Shown here one piece after another: positions 43,578 through 52,062 of a stretch of 64,000 nt of DNA. Both the position numbers and the translations under genes were made by a program. This stretch comes from a virus. The notes beneath the pieces were generated by a model. That model searched no databases. It was not told the origin of the DNA and was given only the letters and a program-made list of their open reading frames with translations. Within the stretch, counting starts at the first letter, position 1. Every line of letters starts with the position of its first letter. Location of the stretch: IMG/VR virus record IMGVR_UViG_3300031823_000003, positions 22,325-86,324 of that record; one strand, given 5' to 3'.

Positions 43578-44402
43578 TTACTCCTTGGATAGCGCTTCCG
43601 GTGAGTACGCCCATCCGCCATAGCGGACGCGGTTCCGCATCACACTTTCGCTCATAGCCATTGCCGCTTTGAATGCGGTGTCATACGGGCCAGTCAGCGA
43701 AGATGTGGAGTACTCCCCGCAATCCCATGCATTTTCGCCCTTGCCGGGAAACGGAATCGGTGTATCCGGGGTGATCGTCGATCGCGTCATTCGCCGCCAC
43801 ATCCACGGCCAGCGCGGACGCCGCCATGTGCTCTCGAATATTTCTACGGTCGAAGCGTACCCGCCTTCCGGCATGGGAACGATGACGCGCTCGGTAGATA
43901 ATCTAGTTTCCGAGTAAACGGATCGCCCGAATACCGCGTCCACAGGGCAGATCGAAATATGCCACCACTTGGGATCGGCGCTGCGCGATTCCATTGGGTC
44001 GTTCCAGAGATTGACCCACAGGCAGTCATCGTGCCACGTGATGCCGATCTGGCGGCCATTGGTAGACCAGTATGATCCCTTGCTGACATTGCCAACGCCG
44101 TCGCGGATTTCGTACTCACGCGGCGCGGAGTCACGGGAAGTAATGCGCTCCATCAGTCGGCGCAGCGGACGGTATTTCATACCCCAATAAAATGCGGCGA
44201 ACCCGATACCGATGTGACCGCCAATCGCATCTTCGTCATAGTCGGCGAGAGATAGTTCAGCGCCGATAGTGGACCGCTTGAATAGTGTCCACTCGAAGTG
44301 CCATCCGACCTCAGCAAATTCCAGCCAGCAGCGGCCATGCCGGAGCATGGACCCGGTACGGTTGTGGGAGCGTTCGTTCAAGTTCTGGGAATGAAATCGC
44401 AT
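43578..44402 (-). CDS. Conserved-looking phage protein upstream of terminase block
   Basis: 274 residues, Trp- and Arg-rich. N-terminal segment MLRHGRCWLEFAEVGWHFEWTLFKRS is followed by a GGHIGIGFAAFYWGMKYRPLRRLM stretch, a strand-rich middle (KWWHISICPVDAVFG) and a Pro/Gly-rich C-terminus. Similar hypothetical proteins are common in environmental phages next to packaging genes. Function unknown. Confidence 0.65.
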   Translation of the reverse strand: MRFHSQNLNERSHNRTGSMLRHGRCWLEFAEVGWHFEWTLFKRSTIGAELSLADYDEDAIGGHIGIGFAAFYWGMKYRPLRRLMERITSRDSAPREYEIRDGVGNVSKGSYWSTNGRQIGITWHDDCLWVNLWNDPMESRSADPKWWHISICPVDAVFGRSVYSETRLSTERVIVPMPEGGYASTVEIFESTWRRPRWPWMWRRMTRSTITPDTPIPFPGKGENAWDCGEYSTSSLTGPYDTAFKAAMAMSESVMRNRVRYGGWAYSPEALSKE

Positions 44403-44658
44403 TGCCTATTCCTCCTTTTAACCGCCGAGAGATTATTACTTCAAGCGTATCGCACCAGTCCGTCATATTCAGAGCGCACTGATATACGACGTCACTGTCC
44501 GAATACGATGAGGCCCGTTCACGGATGACATCCAAGTATTGCTTATGGCCTTCCCCCTTAGAGGTGGATGTCAGCCTGTCCATCAGACCGCTTATTCTGG
44601 CAATCAAAGAGATAACTTTTATGCGAATATCATTACGTTCATTCATCGTCTGAGTCAT
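44311..44658 (-). CDS. Hypothetical helical protein
   Basis: 115 residues from ATG 44658, with GGAGGAAACCG just upstream. Two helices dominate (NDIRIKVISLIARISGLMDRLTST; HKQYLDVIRERASSY) and the C-terminus overlaps the next gene by 92 nt. The first part reads as genuine; the end is Pro-rich and may not be conserved. Function unknown. Confidence 0.55.
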   Translation of the reverse strand: MTQTMNERNDIRIKVISLIARISGLMDRLTSTSKGEGHKQYLDVIRERASSYSDSDVVYQCALNMTDWCDTLEVIISRRLKGGIGNAISFPELERTLPQPYRVHAPAWPLLAGIC

Positions 44659-45616
44659 CGGTTTCCTCCGCAATATCGGGATCGTCCAACTCAACATCAT
44701 CAATCTCCCCCTCTAATACTTCCTCACTCTCTTCTCCCACCTCTACCTCTTCTGCATCCGCCACTGCTACTGCGCCCCGGCGCTCCGCCGCTGCCCGCCG
44801 CCGGGCTTCAAAACTCCTGCCCCCGCCGATGACATTATTCTGGGTGTTCGAGTTATTGATCGCCGTGTTGATCTGCACACCGGCGGAAGTAGGCCGGATA
44901 CTCTTAAGCAGCGACGGCAGGGTCTTGATGGCTTCGAGACGCATCCCGTGATCGGGTTCGGTGAGCGGCATGCCTTGGGCATCGGTCACTACTCCGCCGC
45001 TGGTAATCAGAGTGCGTTCCGCGCGCATCGCGTCATGGAGCACAGTCCGCAACTGTCCCCGGCGGACGGACATTAACACTTCTTCGTTGATCGCCAGATC
45101 GACGGCTTCATGGGAGAGCGAGGCATTATGCATCTGCACGCGGACGATGGCGTCGTTCACTTGGTCGATCGACAGGTGGAGTTTGGCGGCGATCTCATCC
45201 GGTGACTTTTGGAGTACCAGTAGCCGCCATGCTACGCGGTCCAGGTTGGACGGCCTGCTATGGCGTCCGGTCCGGGTTATCAAAGAATGCGCCGGAGGCG
45301 GCGATTGAGCCTGTGGCTGTGCTGGTGACATCTCGGGATTCGTCGGCGATGACGGAGGAGTCGTCAATGGCGGTGCGGGAACGAGATACCCAATGCCCGT
45401 CTCCGGGATCGGATACTGCATATCCGTCGGGGGTGACTTCTGTAACAGAGGTGTATCCCCTGACTCCTTCGGCAAGCCACTGCTGTGTGAAGGTTCCGAC
45501 CGCAGTGGCAGCTCGTTCGATTCTCTGGGCTGCGATCCGTTCTTCCTTGACGAGCTGGACGAGCTGCGCGACCGCTTCCCCGATTTGGCGTCCGTTGATG
45601 CTTTTGATCTGGGCAT
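44639..45616 (-). CDS. Terminase small subunit candidate
   Basis: Up to 325 residues. A helix-turn-helix (about 130-160: LVLQKSPDEIAAKLHLSIDQVNDAIVRVQ) is followed by a helical dimerisation region (VDLAINEEVLMSVRRGQLRTVLHDAMR) and an acidic C-terminus. This is the layout of small terminase subunits, which recognise the pac/cos site. The first 95 or so residues are Ser/Arg/Pro-rich and overlap the previous gene by 359 nt in another frame. The true start may therefore be ATG 45334 or 45421, giving about 231 or 260 residues. Confidence 0.55.
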   Translation of the reverse strand: MPRSKASTDAKSGKRSRSSSSSSRKNGSQPRESNELPLRSEPSHSSGLPKESGDTPLLQKSPPTDMQYPIPETGIGYLVPAPPLTTPPSSPTNPEMSPAQPQAQSPPPAHSLITRTGRHSRPSNLDRVAWRLLVLQKSPDEIAAKLHLSIDQVNDAIVRVQMHNASLSHEAVDLAINEEVLMSVRRGQLRTVLHDAMRAERTLITSGGVVTDAQGMPLTEPDHGMRLEAIKTLPSLLKSIRPTSAGVQINTAINNSNTQNNVIGGGRSFEARRRAAAERRGAVAVADAEEVEVGEESEEVLEGEIDDVELDDPDIAEETDDSDDE

Positions 45617-45827
45617 CGAATTGTGTCCTGTGCAGGTCCAGCATAGTACGGAATTCAGCGAGAGCGTTAGCCCATTGATCGCGGTGCTCGGCGAGAGTGG
45701 TAGAGGTGGACTGGACTATCCGGCGAAAGGAGAGACCGACGTAGACCAGCCACGCTGATGTACCGATGAGCAGGGCGATGAACAGTCCGGCGATCAGGGA
45801 GAGAGCGACGATGCCGACGACGCTCAA
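45258..45827 (-). CDS. Membrane-anchored coiled-coil protein
   Basis: 189 residues. An N-terminal transmembrane helix (VGIVALSLIAGLFIALLIGTSAWLVYVGL in sequence) is followed by a coiled coil (about 35-110: LAEHRDQWANALAEFRTMLDLHRTQFDAQIK...). The TTG start overlaps the upstream stop by 4 nt. The C-terminal part overlaps the terminase small-subunit frame. A holin, spanin or other envelope function is possible, but one helix plus coiled coil does not identify it. Confidence 0.6.
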   Translation of the reverse strand: MSVVGIVALSLIAGLFIALLIGTSAWLVYVGLSFRRIVQSTSTTLAEHRDQWANALAEFRTMLDLHRTQFDAQIKSINGRQIGEAVAQLVQLVKEERIAAQRIERAATAVGTFTQQWLAEGVRGYTSVTEVTPDGYAVSDPGDGHWVSRSRTAIDDSSVIADESRDVTSTATGSIAASGAFFDNPDRTP

Positions 45828-46027
45828 TTATCACACTCGTGAATCAGTATCCTAATCCCGTGCTCGCCGGTCTCCCATCGCGGCCCGCACCAGCAGGACG
45901 AGTTTTCGATATGCTCTCGACCGAAATCAGGTAGTACATGAACCACATCATCAATGTGTTCGTCATCCACTACCAGCCAGCGGCTATACCGGATTACTGG
46001 CGCTAATTCGGGAGATGTTCCGATCAC
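45824..46027 (-). CDS. Small protein with a Cys/Trp-rich patch
   Basis: 67 residues, acidic (VVDDEHIDDVVHVLPDFG) with a CWCGPRW element and further Cys. Its stop overlaps the TTG of the downstream coiled-coil gene, so it is translationally coupled and probably real. No function recognised. Confidence 0.55.
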   Translation of the reverse strand: MIGTSPELAPVIRYSRWLVVDDEHIDDVVHVLPDFGREHIENSSCWCGPRWETGEHGIRILIHECDN

Positions 46028-46184
46028 TGTCTCAGCCCTCTATTCGATCATCCGTGTCGATGGCTAGTCGGCGAGATGGCACGCTGCGGGTGCGACCCGT
46101 CTGATGCTGCTGTAAATCACCGCGCTGTTGTGTCCACTTGCGGATGACCGGATGCAGGACTGAGTGCAATTGCCCTGCACGGTG

Positions 46185-46529
46185 CTACTTCGCTCCAAAG
46201 AATCCGTGTAGCGAAGGCAACGCCGAACTGTAAAGCTGTTCCAAATCGTTGATGAGCTGGTGGATTTTTCCCTGTGCGGCAGGTTCGAGACTATCGTATT
46301 CCGCCCGCGCCTGCTGCCACAACGGGGCGATCGCGTTCTGCACGGCAGATTCGGTGGCGGCAACGTCGGACTGAACATCGGCGGCCACCGCAGCGGCAGC
46401 CTCACCGATGGTTACAGGTGCAGTGGACGCGACAGGTGACGTTGGCTGAGCCGAAGCCGTACCCACTGCTCCCGCTGCTAATGGCACGGTTGGCACACTC
46501 GGTACATTAGGTGTTACTGGCGTTGACAT
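46185..46529 (-). CDS. Ala/Pro/Val-rich protein with helical C-terminus
   Basis: 114 residues from ATG 46529, preceded by GAGGAGG. The N-terminal 60 residues are Pro/Val/Ala/Thr-rich, followed by amphipathic helices (VAATESAVQNAIAPLWQQARAEYD; GKIHQLINDLEQLYSSALPS). It could be a structural or membrane-associated protein. Upstream bases 46028-46184 hold no convincing gene. Confidence 0.6.
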   Translation of the reverse strand: MSTPVTPNVPSVPTVPLAAGAVGTASAQPTSPVASTAPVTIGEAAAAVAADVQSDVAATESAVQNAIAPLWQQARAEYDSLEPAAQGKIHQLINDLEQLYSSALPSLHGFFGAK

Positions 46530-46641
46530 ATCTGTGATTCCTCCTCGGTGACGTTTTACATTTGTGCACTTGAGGGCGGCCATCTACCGCACCGCCCTCA
46601 CACTACCGGACTACCGGACTACCATACCGCTAACAGTTGCA

Positions 46642-47262
46642 TTAGCTCGCTGGACTGAACTGCATGGTCAGCGCCGTAGCCGCTCCCGGCACCACGGTGA
46701 TCGTGTCCTGGGCGTTCAGGTTATTCGCGGTATCCTGCGAGGTTGCCTGAAACGACCCGGTGTGGCCGGCGGTGCCGATGGATTTGTACTGGCATCCGCC
46801 GGGTGGGATAGTCACGGGATTGCCCGCGCCATCCGTACCGCTGATCGGCGAGGTTGTATTGTTCGCTGTGATTGTGAACGCCGTGGGATCAGAAGCTCCG
46901 TAAGTCATCTTGGTGGGATCGACTGTAACGGGATTGCCTGCGGCATCGGTTTCGGCGGGGGTGACAATCGTGGACGACCCCGCCCCTGAGTCTGTGAGCT
47001 GAATAGGCATACCTTGTAAATCCTTTCCGTCAAACAGCATGATGAGTCTGACCGGTTTGGGGTTGAGGTCGGTATCGATACGGGATAGTACCGATACAAG
47101 GGAATTCAGGGAGAGGGCGAGAGCAGAGATCGCCTGTGCGCTGGCTGCCAGCGCCTGCGTATTAGCGGTGACCGCTGTGGTCTGGGACTCAATCGCGGCG
47201 GTCTGGCGTTCGATGGCCGCTATGAGCCGATTGAGAGTGTTGGCGTTCACGACGATAAACAT
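46642..47262 (-). CDS. Coiled-coil plus Ig-like domain protein
   Basis: 206 residues. An N-terminal coiled coil (about 5-60) is made of short Ala/Gln/Thr-rich repeats (RQTAAIESQTTAVTANTQALAASAQ in sequence). It is followed by a beta domain from about 90 (TYGASDPTAFTITANN... GSFQATSQDTANNLNAQDTITVVPG) that resembles bacterial Ig-like folds on phage surface proteins. It lies next to the HerA ATPase and not in the head operon. Possibly a virion surface protein or host-binding adhesin. Confidence 0.6.
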   Translation of the reverse strand: MFIVVNANTLNRLIAAIERQTAAIESQTTAVTANTQALAASAQAISALALSLNSLVSVLSRIDTDLNPKPVRLIMLFDGKDLQGMPIQLTDSGAGSSTIVTPAETDAAGNPVTVDPTKMTYGASDPTAFTITANNTTSPISGTDGAGNPVTIPPGGCQYKSIGTAGHTGSFQATSQDTANNLNAQDTITVVPGAATALTMQFSPAS

Positions 47263-47330
47263 TGGATCAGATGACCTCTGACAGTACTAACACGGTAGTG
47301 GTTGTGATAGCGAGGGAAATATACATACAG

Positions 47331-49214
47331 TCATAGGAATAATGTTTCCCGGTTGGCCGCGATCCCGTCTCTGGACACTAACGCTAACTGTGCCCGCTTG
47401 AGATCGCTGAGATACGCCGAGGCGGTGCCGGACTTCTCCAGCTTGGATTCCTCGAACAGTTGTTCACGGGTAACCAGTTCGCCGCCGTGAGCGATCAGAC
47501 GGTCGAGCATGCGGCGCGCTCCCTCGCGCAGTTTCGGTCCCCAGATCGCTAGCACATCCTCGGTAGACTGGGGAGCATCGGGAATATGGCCGCCGAAGTA
47601 GTCGATCCCGGTCTGGGTAGCGAACAGGTCGCCGCCGCGCTTCTCGATGTATCCGCCACGAAACAAGTCCGATTTGTACGCAGAGTACGTGCCAGACTTC
47701 TTGAGTCCGGCGTGCGACCGTAACCGCCCATCAGGCATACCTCCCGGATGGAACTGACACAGCGCGGATAACATACGCTCGGCACCGTCGCGGAGCTTAG
47801 GATGATCGCCGTTATTGCTAATGGTAGTTCGCTGCGCTGACGCTGACGCTGACGGTCGTTCTGACCGTTGCGGCGACACAATACGCACCGTTACCGGATC
47901 GTTGCGTGTGATGTTGACGTTCAGTTCGACATCTTCGCCAGCCATTAGCTGCTCTAATTTTGCCAGCACTGTTTCAGCATTGCGCTTGAGCTTGTCGAAC
48001 TCCTGGCTACGGCTCGTAATAGCGGACTCAGCGATAGACGCGATCTGCACGGATGCCCTGTCCAGTATGGACTTGACCTCATCGGCGGACACAGATGCAT
48101 TGTCGAACCCGAATGCTTTGACGTTGGTGATGATTTTTATAGCTAGTCCTAGAGCGGCGTGCAGGCGCTTGATGAGCGCGCGGTCGGCGGCAGAGGATTT
48201 CTCGACTACTCTTTCTTTCCCTTTACCGGACGCCACCGCTTTGATCTCTTTTTGCAACCGTGATATCTCTGCTCTCAGTGTCCGGGGATCGTCTTCTTTG
48301 GCTTTCTGGATCGTCTCGGACAGTCTCTCTTTCAACTTATCTAAATCCACTTCGGCCAGCTTATGCGCTATCTTAGGGCGTTCCCCGGCTTTAGGGGTAG
48401 CTGAACTATCGAATGTTTCCCGTTCCCGGATATGGACTCGTTTGAATATATCCAGCCATTCCGGGGACCAGACCCAAGTGTCACCCTTGCCGAGTGATGC
48501 CAAGGCCCCGAAGAACTCGTCGGCTTTGCCCTTGATATCGTGGCCCTCGACCCACGCCTCCTTGACGGATTTCCGGTCCAGTTTATGCAGAAGACGATGG
48601 CAGATCAGAGTCTCGATCTGGCTTAGTGTGTCCTTGTTGATGACCTGCGGACGCTGACTGATGAGAACGACACCGAGTCCGCAATTTCGATCGCGGCGAA
48701 CCAGACGGTCATATGCCCCAAACATCCGCTCGTGCCCCTTGGGGATGCGCTGCGGCACTACTTCGTCGGCTTCGTCCAAGTACAAACAGAGAGGTGTCCT
48801 GTTCTCCGGCTTACCCTTGAGATGATGCAGGCGCTCGCCGAACTCCATGGCGAATCGCCGCTGATCGTTCATGGACAGGTGCCGGAGGGAGAACACGACA
48901 CTCGCGCCCGTCTCTACAACGAAGTCCGCCATGATGGTACCGTGTGTTCCCTCTAGTGGCAGGTCACCGTTGGGTCCACCGAACATATACACCTTGAATC
49001 CTGCGGACTTGCCGTCGCGCGAGGACCGGATGCCGTACCACGCATTCGTTGGATCTATGGCTACGCATTGCTGGCCGTGCTTGAGCATCTCCTCCATCAT
49101 CACGACAGCAGTATTGGTTTTGCCTGAGCCGCGTATACCGAGAATGGCAAAGGTCTGGGTGACGGCATCCAGAGGAAGTGACAGATTGCCAGCGATGCGC
49201 AGTTGTCTACTCAT
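47331..49214 (-). CDS. HerA-like hexameric ATPase/DNA translocase
   Basis: 627 residues. The N-terminal domain has Walker A GIRGSGKT at 26-33 and Walker B CLYLDEAD at 143-150 (D148, E149). Arg-rich elements (RLVRRDRNCGLGVVLISQRPQ) that fit HerA/FtsK-type motors follow. From about 290 a coiled coil precedes two tandem winged-helix-like repeats (about 490-550 and 565-627), both with an L-K-K-S-G-T-x-S-A-Y-x-S-D-L pattern. Motors of this class move DNA or process ends with nucleases; no NurA-like partner is seen. The downstream end is 69 nt before the coiled-coil/Ig gene. Confidence 0.83.
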   Translation of the reverse strand: MSRQLRIAGNLSLPLDAVTQTFAILGIRGSGKTNTAVVMMEEMLKHGQQCVAIDPTNAWYGIRSSRDGKSAGFKVYMFGGPNGDLPLEGTHGTIMADFVVETGASVVFSLRHLSMNDQRRFAMEFGERLHHLKGKPENRTPLCLYLDEADEVVPQRIPKGHERMFGAYDRLVRRDRNCGLGVVLISQRPQVINKDTLSQIETLICHRLLHKLDRKSVKEAWVEGHDIKGKADEFFGALASLGKGDTWVWSPEWLDIFKRVHIRERETFDSSATPKAGERPKIAHKLAEVDLDKLKERLSETIQKAKEDDPRTLRAEISRLQKEIKAVASGKGKERVVEKSSAADRALIKRLHAALGLAIKIITNVKAFGFDNASVSADEVKSILDRASVQIASIAESAITSRSQEFDKLKRNAETVLAKLEQLMAGEDVELNVNITRNDPVTVRIVSPQRSERPSASASAQRTTISNNGDHPKLRDGAERMLSALCQFHPGGMPDGRLRSHAGLKKSGTYSAYKSDLFRGGYIEKRGGDLFATQTGIDYFGGHIPDAPQSTEDVLAIWGPKLREGARRMLDRLIAHGGELVTREQLFEESKLEKSGTASAYLSDLKRAQLALVSRDGIAANRETLFL

Positions 49215-49333
49215 TGAATCATCTTGTTCAGCAATGCCCGCTGTACTCTCACGGCGTCACATCGTCGCAGACATAAGGCAATCACCTGGTCCTTGTCATC
49301 ATCCGGTTCGGGTCCGCGTTGTATGATCACCAT
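49211..49333 (-). CDS. Short protein coupled to the HerA-like ATPase
   Basis: 40 residues, helical and charged (PEPDDDKDQVIALCLRRC), start ATG 49333. The TGA overlaps the ATG of the HerA-like gene (ATGA), which suggests real translation. No strong ribosome site was seen. Function unknown. Confidence 0.4.
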   Translation of the reverse strand: MVIIQRGPEPDDDKDQVIALCLRRCDAVRVQRALLNKMIQ

Positions 49334-49410
49334 ATAGAAAGCCTAAAAGTGTGTCCTGAGGATATCCCGGCGAATGAAGATCGCGTGTTTGCGCAGACGT
49401 AGTGACATAT

Positions 49411-49584
49411 TCAACTCCGACGTTCACAGTGTTCGCACCGATCACTGACCGCCGCCACTGTCCGTCGATGCCTGCCGACATGCAGGAGCTTATGCATCTG
49501 GCCGCCGCAATCCGAGCATCGTCCCGCAGAGATTTGGACGTGATGCCGACCGGAGAGCAGGCGGATTCGAGTACGGGGCGTCAT
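49411..49584 (-). CDS. Small zinc-ribbon-like protein
   Basis: 57 residues from ATG 49584, basic. Two Cys pairs (CSDCGG and CEHC) and several His make a zinc ribbon likely. It has no clear ribosome site. It begins a run of small zinc-binding proteins at 49.4-50.7 kb. Function unknown. Confidence 0.45.
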   Translation of the reverse strand: MTPRTRIRLLSGRHHVQISAGRCSDCGGQMHKLLHVGRHRRTVAAVSDRCEHCERRS

Positions 49585-49586
49585 AA

Positions 49587-49775
49587 CTAAATTTTTCGTC
49601 TCCGGTGATAAACCGGTATCTGAACTAGCGTATAGTAGACAATCCTTACACGTCTCCAGATAACGGCTAACCAGTACACCGGAACCAATAACCATACACC
49701 GCGCGCATTATACGGGTTAGTCACGTACAGCCTGAATCCGGTAGGAGGATGATCCCATATGGAGTGTGATTTCAT
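49587..49775 (-). CDS. Small basic protein with one membrane segment
   Basis: 62 residues from ATG 49775. A hydrophobic stretch (GVWLLVPVYWLAVIW) lies between basic flanks (RVRIVYYTLVQIPVYHRRRK). A membrane-associated role is likely; function unknown. Confidence 0.5.
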   Translation of the reverse strand: MKSHSIWDHPPTGFRLYVTNPYNARGVWLLVPVYWLAVIWRRVRIVYYTLVQIPVYHRRRKI

Positions 49776-50119
49776 ACTTCTGTAAACCGTTCCCATTTCC
49801 ACTTGCCCCATTTAACCTGTACTCCGCTCTGCCGCCTGACCGCACAATTGGCGCACGGCGATAACTTCTGCATCGTCCAGCTAAATGGGTAATCGGCGGC
49901 GCACGTGTCGCAGACTATCCGCATCGCGTTGCCTCCGTTGGGATGCACGATAAACCTGAGCGTATATGCCGACTTGTAGACGAACTCAATAGCGAGTGGC
50001 GTATCCACGGGAACGCGGTGCATCAATCTTAGAGACACCCAGCCGCCACCGATACAGAGACTCAGCATTCCAGTGTTTGATTGCCGCGACAGGTAGAGAT
50101 AACGCCAGTGTATAGTCAT
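49772..50119 (-). CDS. Zinc-finger protein
   Basis: 115 residues. The C-terminal part carries CDTC and CANC pairs (about 70-90), a simple zinc ribbon, and ends in a basic Trp-rich tail (KWGKWKWERF). The N-terminal half is beta-rich. The ATG overlaps the upstream stop by 4 nt. Function unknown; possibly nucleic-acid binding. Confidence 0.6.
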   Translation of the reverse strand: MTIHWRYLYLSRQSNTGMLSLCIGGGWVSLRLMHRVPVDTPLAIEFVYKSAYTLRFIVHPNGGNAMRIVCDTCAADYPFSWTMQKLSPCANCAVRRQSGVQVKWGKWKWERFTEV

Positions 50120-50340
50120 CGACGCGCTTTACTTGCTTTATACAATCTTACCGCTTCTCTTAATTCATCCACAGTCAGACCGAAACTAGTTACGGTTTTT
50201 GCTCTAGATTCGCAATCACCGCAAATATACACACCAGTGTCATCATCAACCACTTCCGGCATGTGATCGCCTTCATCCGGCTCATCCGGCTCCCAGTGGC
50301 ACAGCAGGCATCGCTCACGTAATTTCAGTTCCTGTCTCAA
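50116..50340 (-). CDS. Small zinc-binding protein
   Basis: 74 residues. CLLCHWEP (C11, C14) and ICGDC (C40, C43) form a likely zinc site; a C-terminal helix (VDELREAVRLYKASKA) follows. It overlaps the next gene by 4 nt. Function unknown. Confidence 0.6.
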   Translation of the reverse strand: MRQELKLRERCLLCHWEPDEPDEGDHMPEVVDDDTGVYICGDCESRAKTVTSFGLTVDELREAVRLYKASKARR

Positions 50341-50343
50341 TGC

Positions 50344-50742
50344 TCAGTCTCTGATACCCAATGCCGCTTTTAGCTTATCCGCCAAGCTCCATACTCCGCC
50401 GCGCGATCGCTTGTCCGGCTCGTACTCTTTACGCCACGCCTCGACTACTTCCGCATCCACCGCCGCCTCGACGAACCGTCTGTCGGGTATGCCTGTTTTC
50501 CGGTGCTCCCTGAACCTGGTCAACGCGATATTCCAGTCCACGCTCGGCCTGAGGTTAAACCCGAATCCGCATAACGAGCACCAGTATTCCTTGCCGCTGA
50601 TCTGCTTGCCGAATGGATCGACAGACCGCGTTGACCGCTCGATACGCTGAGTTCCGCAGCTTGGACAGAACCTGATGCGGCGCTCGAATCCCATTTTGTC
50701 GTGAGAGATGCGGTCGGATAACAGTTCGATAAGATAAGGCAT
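50344..50742 (-). CDS. Zinc-ribbon protein
   Basis: 132 residues. A four-Cys zinc ribbon (FCPSCG at about 25-30 and WCSLCGFG at about 54-61) is followed by a helical, basic C-terminal half. Position in the regulatory-side block suggests DNA or RNA binding. Confidence 0.65.
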   Translation of the reverse strand: MPYLIELLSDRISHDKMGFERRIRFCPSCGTQRIERSTRSVDPFGKQISGKEYWCSLCGFGFNLRPSVDWNIALTRFREHRKTGIPDRRFVEAAVDAEVVEAWRKEYEPDKRSRGGVWSLADKLKAALGIRD

Positions 50743-50761
50743 GGACAGAAGTGTATCGCCA

Positions 50762-51457
50762 TCAATTTACTTTCTTGTCGTCCTCATCTATCACTTTCTC
50801 CCACGGCACCAGCTTGGCCTCGCCCGAATCCACCTGCCGCTTGACCTCCAGCAAATCGCCTGCGAACTCATCCCGCTGTTCGGGAGATCCGTGGAAACTG
50901 ATTTCGTAGAACAGTTCTGTGATGATCTCCAGAAAAGTAAAGCACGTTTCACCCTCGGCGACAGTCGTTACCTTGCTTTCCGTAAACGCCGTTCGCCAGT
51001 CAAGTATGGTGACATTCGGTGCCAGTCTGACCGGGAGATGCGCGATCTCGTTGACTGGCGAAAAATCCAGCGCATAGTGAGTATCGGATTCATCGCGTCC
51101 ATGCACATCGATACTGTCATTGATGCCCAATATGGTGCCCATACGGTCGGCATCGATCTCTATAGTCCGGGTCAATTCGACATACTTTAGTTCGCTGGGT
51201 TTGATGCACGGTCGCCGGGACTCTTTTACGAACGCATCCACGTCGCACCACGAGTACTCGCCAACCAGTTCTGACAGCTTACTATTCCTGACTACAAACT
51301 CAATGATGTCACCCAGAGTCACGCCGTCCTCAATGTGGCACACCGATCTTAATTCGTGAAACAGACTCCGTATCGGCTTATCGACATAAGCACGCTCGGT
51401 ACTATCCCATTCAGTCGCACGGAATCCAGATTTGCCAATCCATAGGCCGCCGCTCAT
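50762..51457 (-). CDS. Hypothetical protein
   Basis: 231 residues, alpha/beta, acidic. Contains SVCHIEDGVTLGDIIEFVVRN and a C-terminal helical segment (FLEIITELFYEISFHG; QRDEFAGDLLEVKRQVD). No motif recognised. Coupled to the next gene (51454..51645) by a 4-nt overlap. Confidence 0.65.
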   Translation of the reverse strand: MSGGLWIGKSGFRATEWDSTERAYVDKPIRSLFHELRSVCHIEDGVTLGDIIEFVVRNSKLSELVGEYSWCDVDAFVKESRRPCIKPSELKYVELTRTIEIDADRMGTILGINDSIDVHGRDESDTHYALDFSPVNEIAHLPVRLAPNVTILDWRTAFTESKVTTVAEGETCFTFLEIITELFYEISFHGSPEQRDEFAGDLLEVKRQVDSGEAKLVPWEKVIDEDDKKVN

Positions 51458-51645
51458 TGATCGCTCGGTTCCTTCCCATGCTCATCAATTGCTCTCTGCT
51501 GTGACCGGGAGAACTCACACGCCACGCATCTCACACCTATATAATGCCGCCTACCGTCGAAGGCATCCTGATCGGCGGCATGATACTTCTGGAAATGGTG
51601 ATACTCGGCGTGCAGCCAGTCCCAGGCGTCGATCAGGATATGCAT
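51454..51645 (-). CDS. Small His/Cys-containing protein
   Basis: 63 residues, His-rich (HAEYHHFQKYH) with a CVAC pair. Probable metal binding. It overlaps the downstream start by 4 nt. Function unknown. Confidence 0.55.
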   Translation of the reverse strand: MHILIDAWDWLHAEYHHFQKYHAADQDAFDGRRHYIGVRCVACEFSRSQQRAIDEHGKEPSDQ

Positions 51646-51648
51646 GCT

Positions 51649-51816
51649 TTAAAGCATCCAGCGATCGTGCTCTCCGCTGGCAAATCCCGGCTCATCCCAA
51701 TGAGATATCAGATCGGAGTAATAGCGCTTGACCGATTCCACCGCCGCTTCGACCTTTGCCTGGTTAGACCGCCGCCATTCGGCAGACATCTCGGATTCGG
51801 ATTTAAGTTTTCCCAC
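51649..51816 (-). CDS. Small helical protein, GTG start
   Basis: 55 residues, read from GTG 51816. The sequence is protein-like (a helix KVEAAVESVKRYYSDLISHW). AAGGG lies upstream. An in-frame ATG at 51789 is an alternative. Function unknown. Confidence 0.5.
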   Translation of the reverse strand: MGKLKSESEMSAEWRRSNQAKVEAAVESVKRYYSDLISHWDEPGFASGEHDRWML

Positions 51817-51843
51817 TATCGACAGGTCCCTTCGTCACAGCAT

Positions 51844-52062
51844 TTATAGGGATTTCACCGCTTGCAATAACTTTTGCGCCCGCTCGGTCATCACCAGCGC
51901 CCATGTCCACTCGCCCTTATCGCACCATGCCGCCGCATTGACCAGCGACTCTTTGGCCAGCTTTAGCATATGCCGCCGGAACTTGCGCTCAGGATAGCGG
52001 GCGGCGGACCGGCCTGACTTGCGTAATCCGCTAGATGGTCCAGTGCGCGCCCGGTCTTTCAT
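51844..52062 (-). CDS. Small basic helical protein
   Basis: 72 residues from ATG 52062, which overlaps the stop of the upstream gene (ATGA). The N-terminus is basic (KDRARTGPSSGLRKSGRSAARYPERKFRR in sequence) and the C-terminal part is a helix with a Trp-rich face (AAAWCDKGEWTWALVMTERAQ). Possibly DNA binding; no family recognised. Confidence 0.55.
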   Translation of the reverse strand: MKDRARTGPSSGLRKSGRSAARYPERKFRRHMLKLAKESLVNAAAWCDKGEWTWALVMTERAQKLLQAVKSL

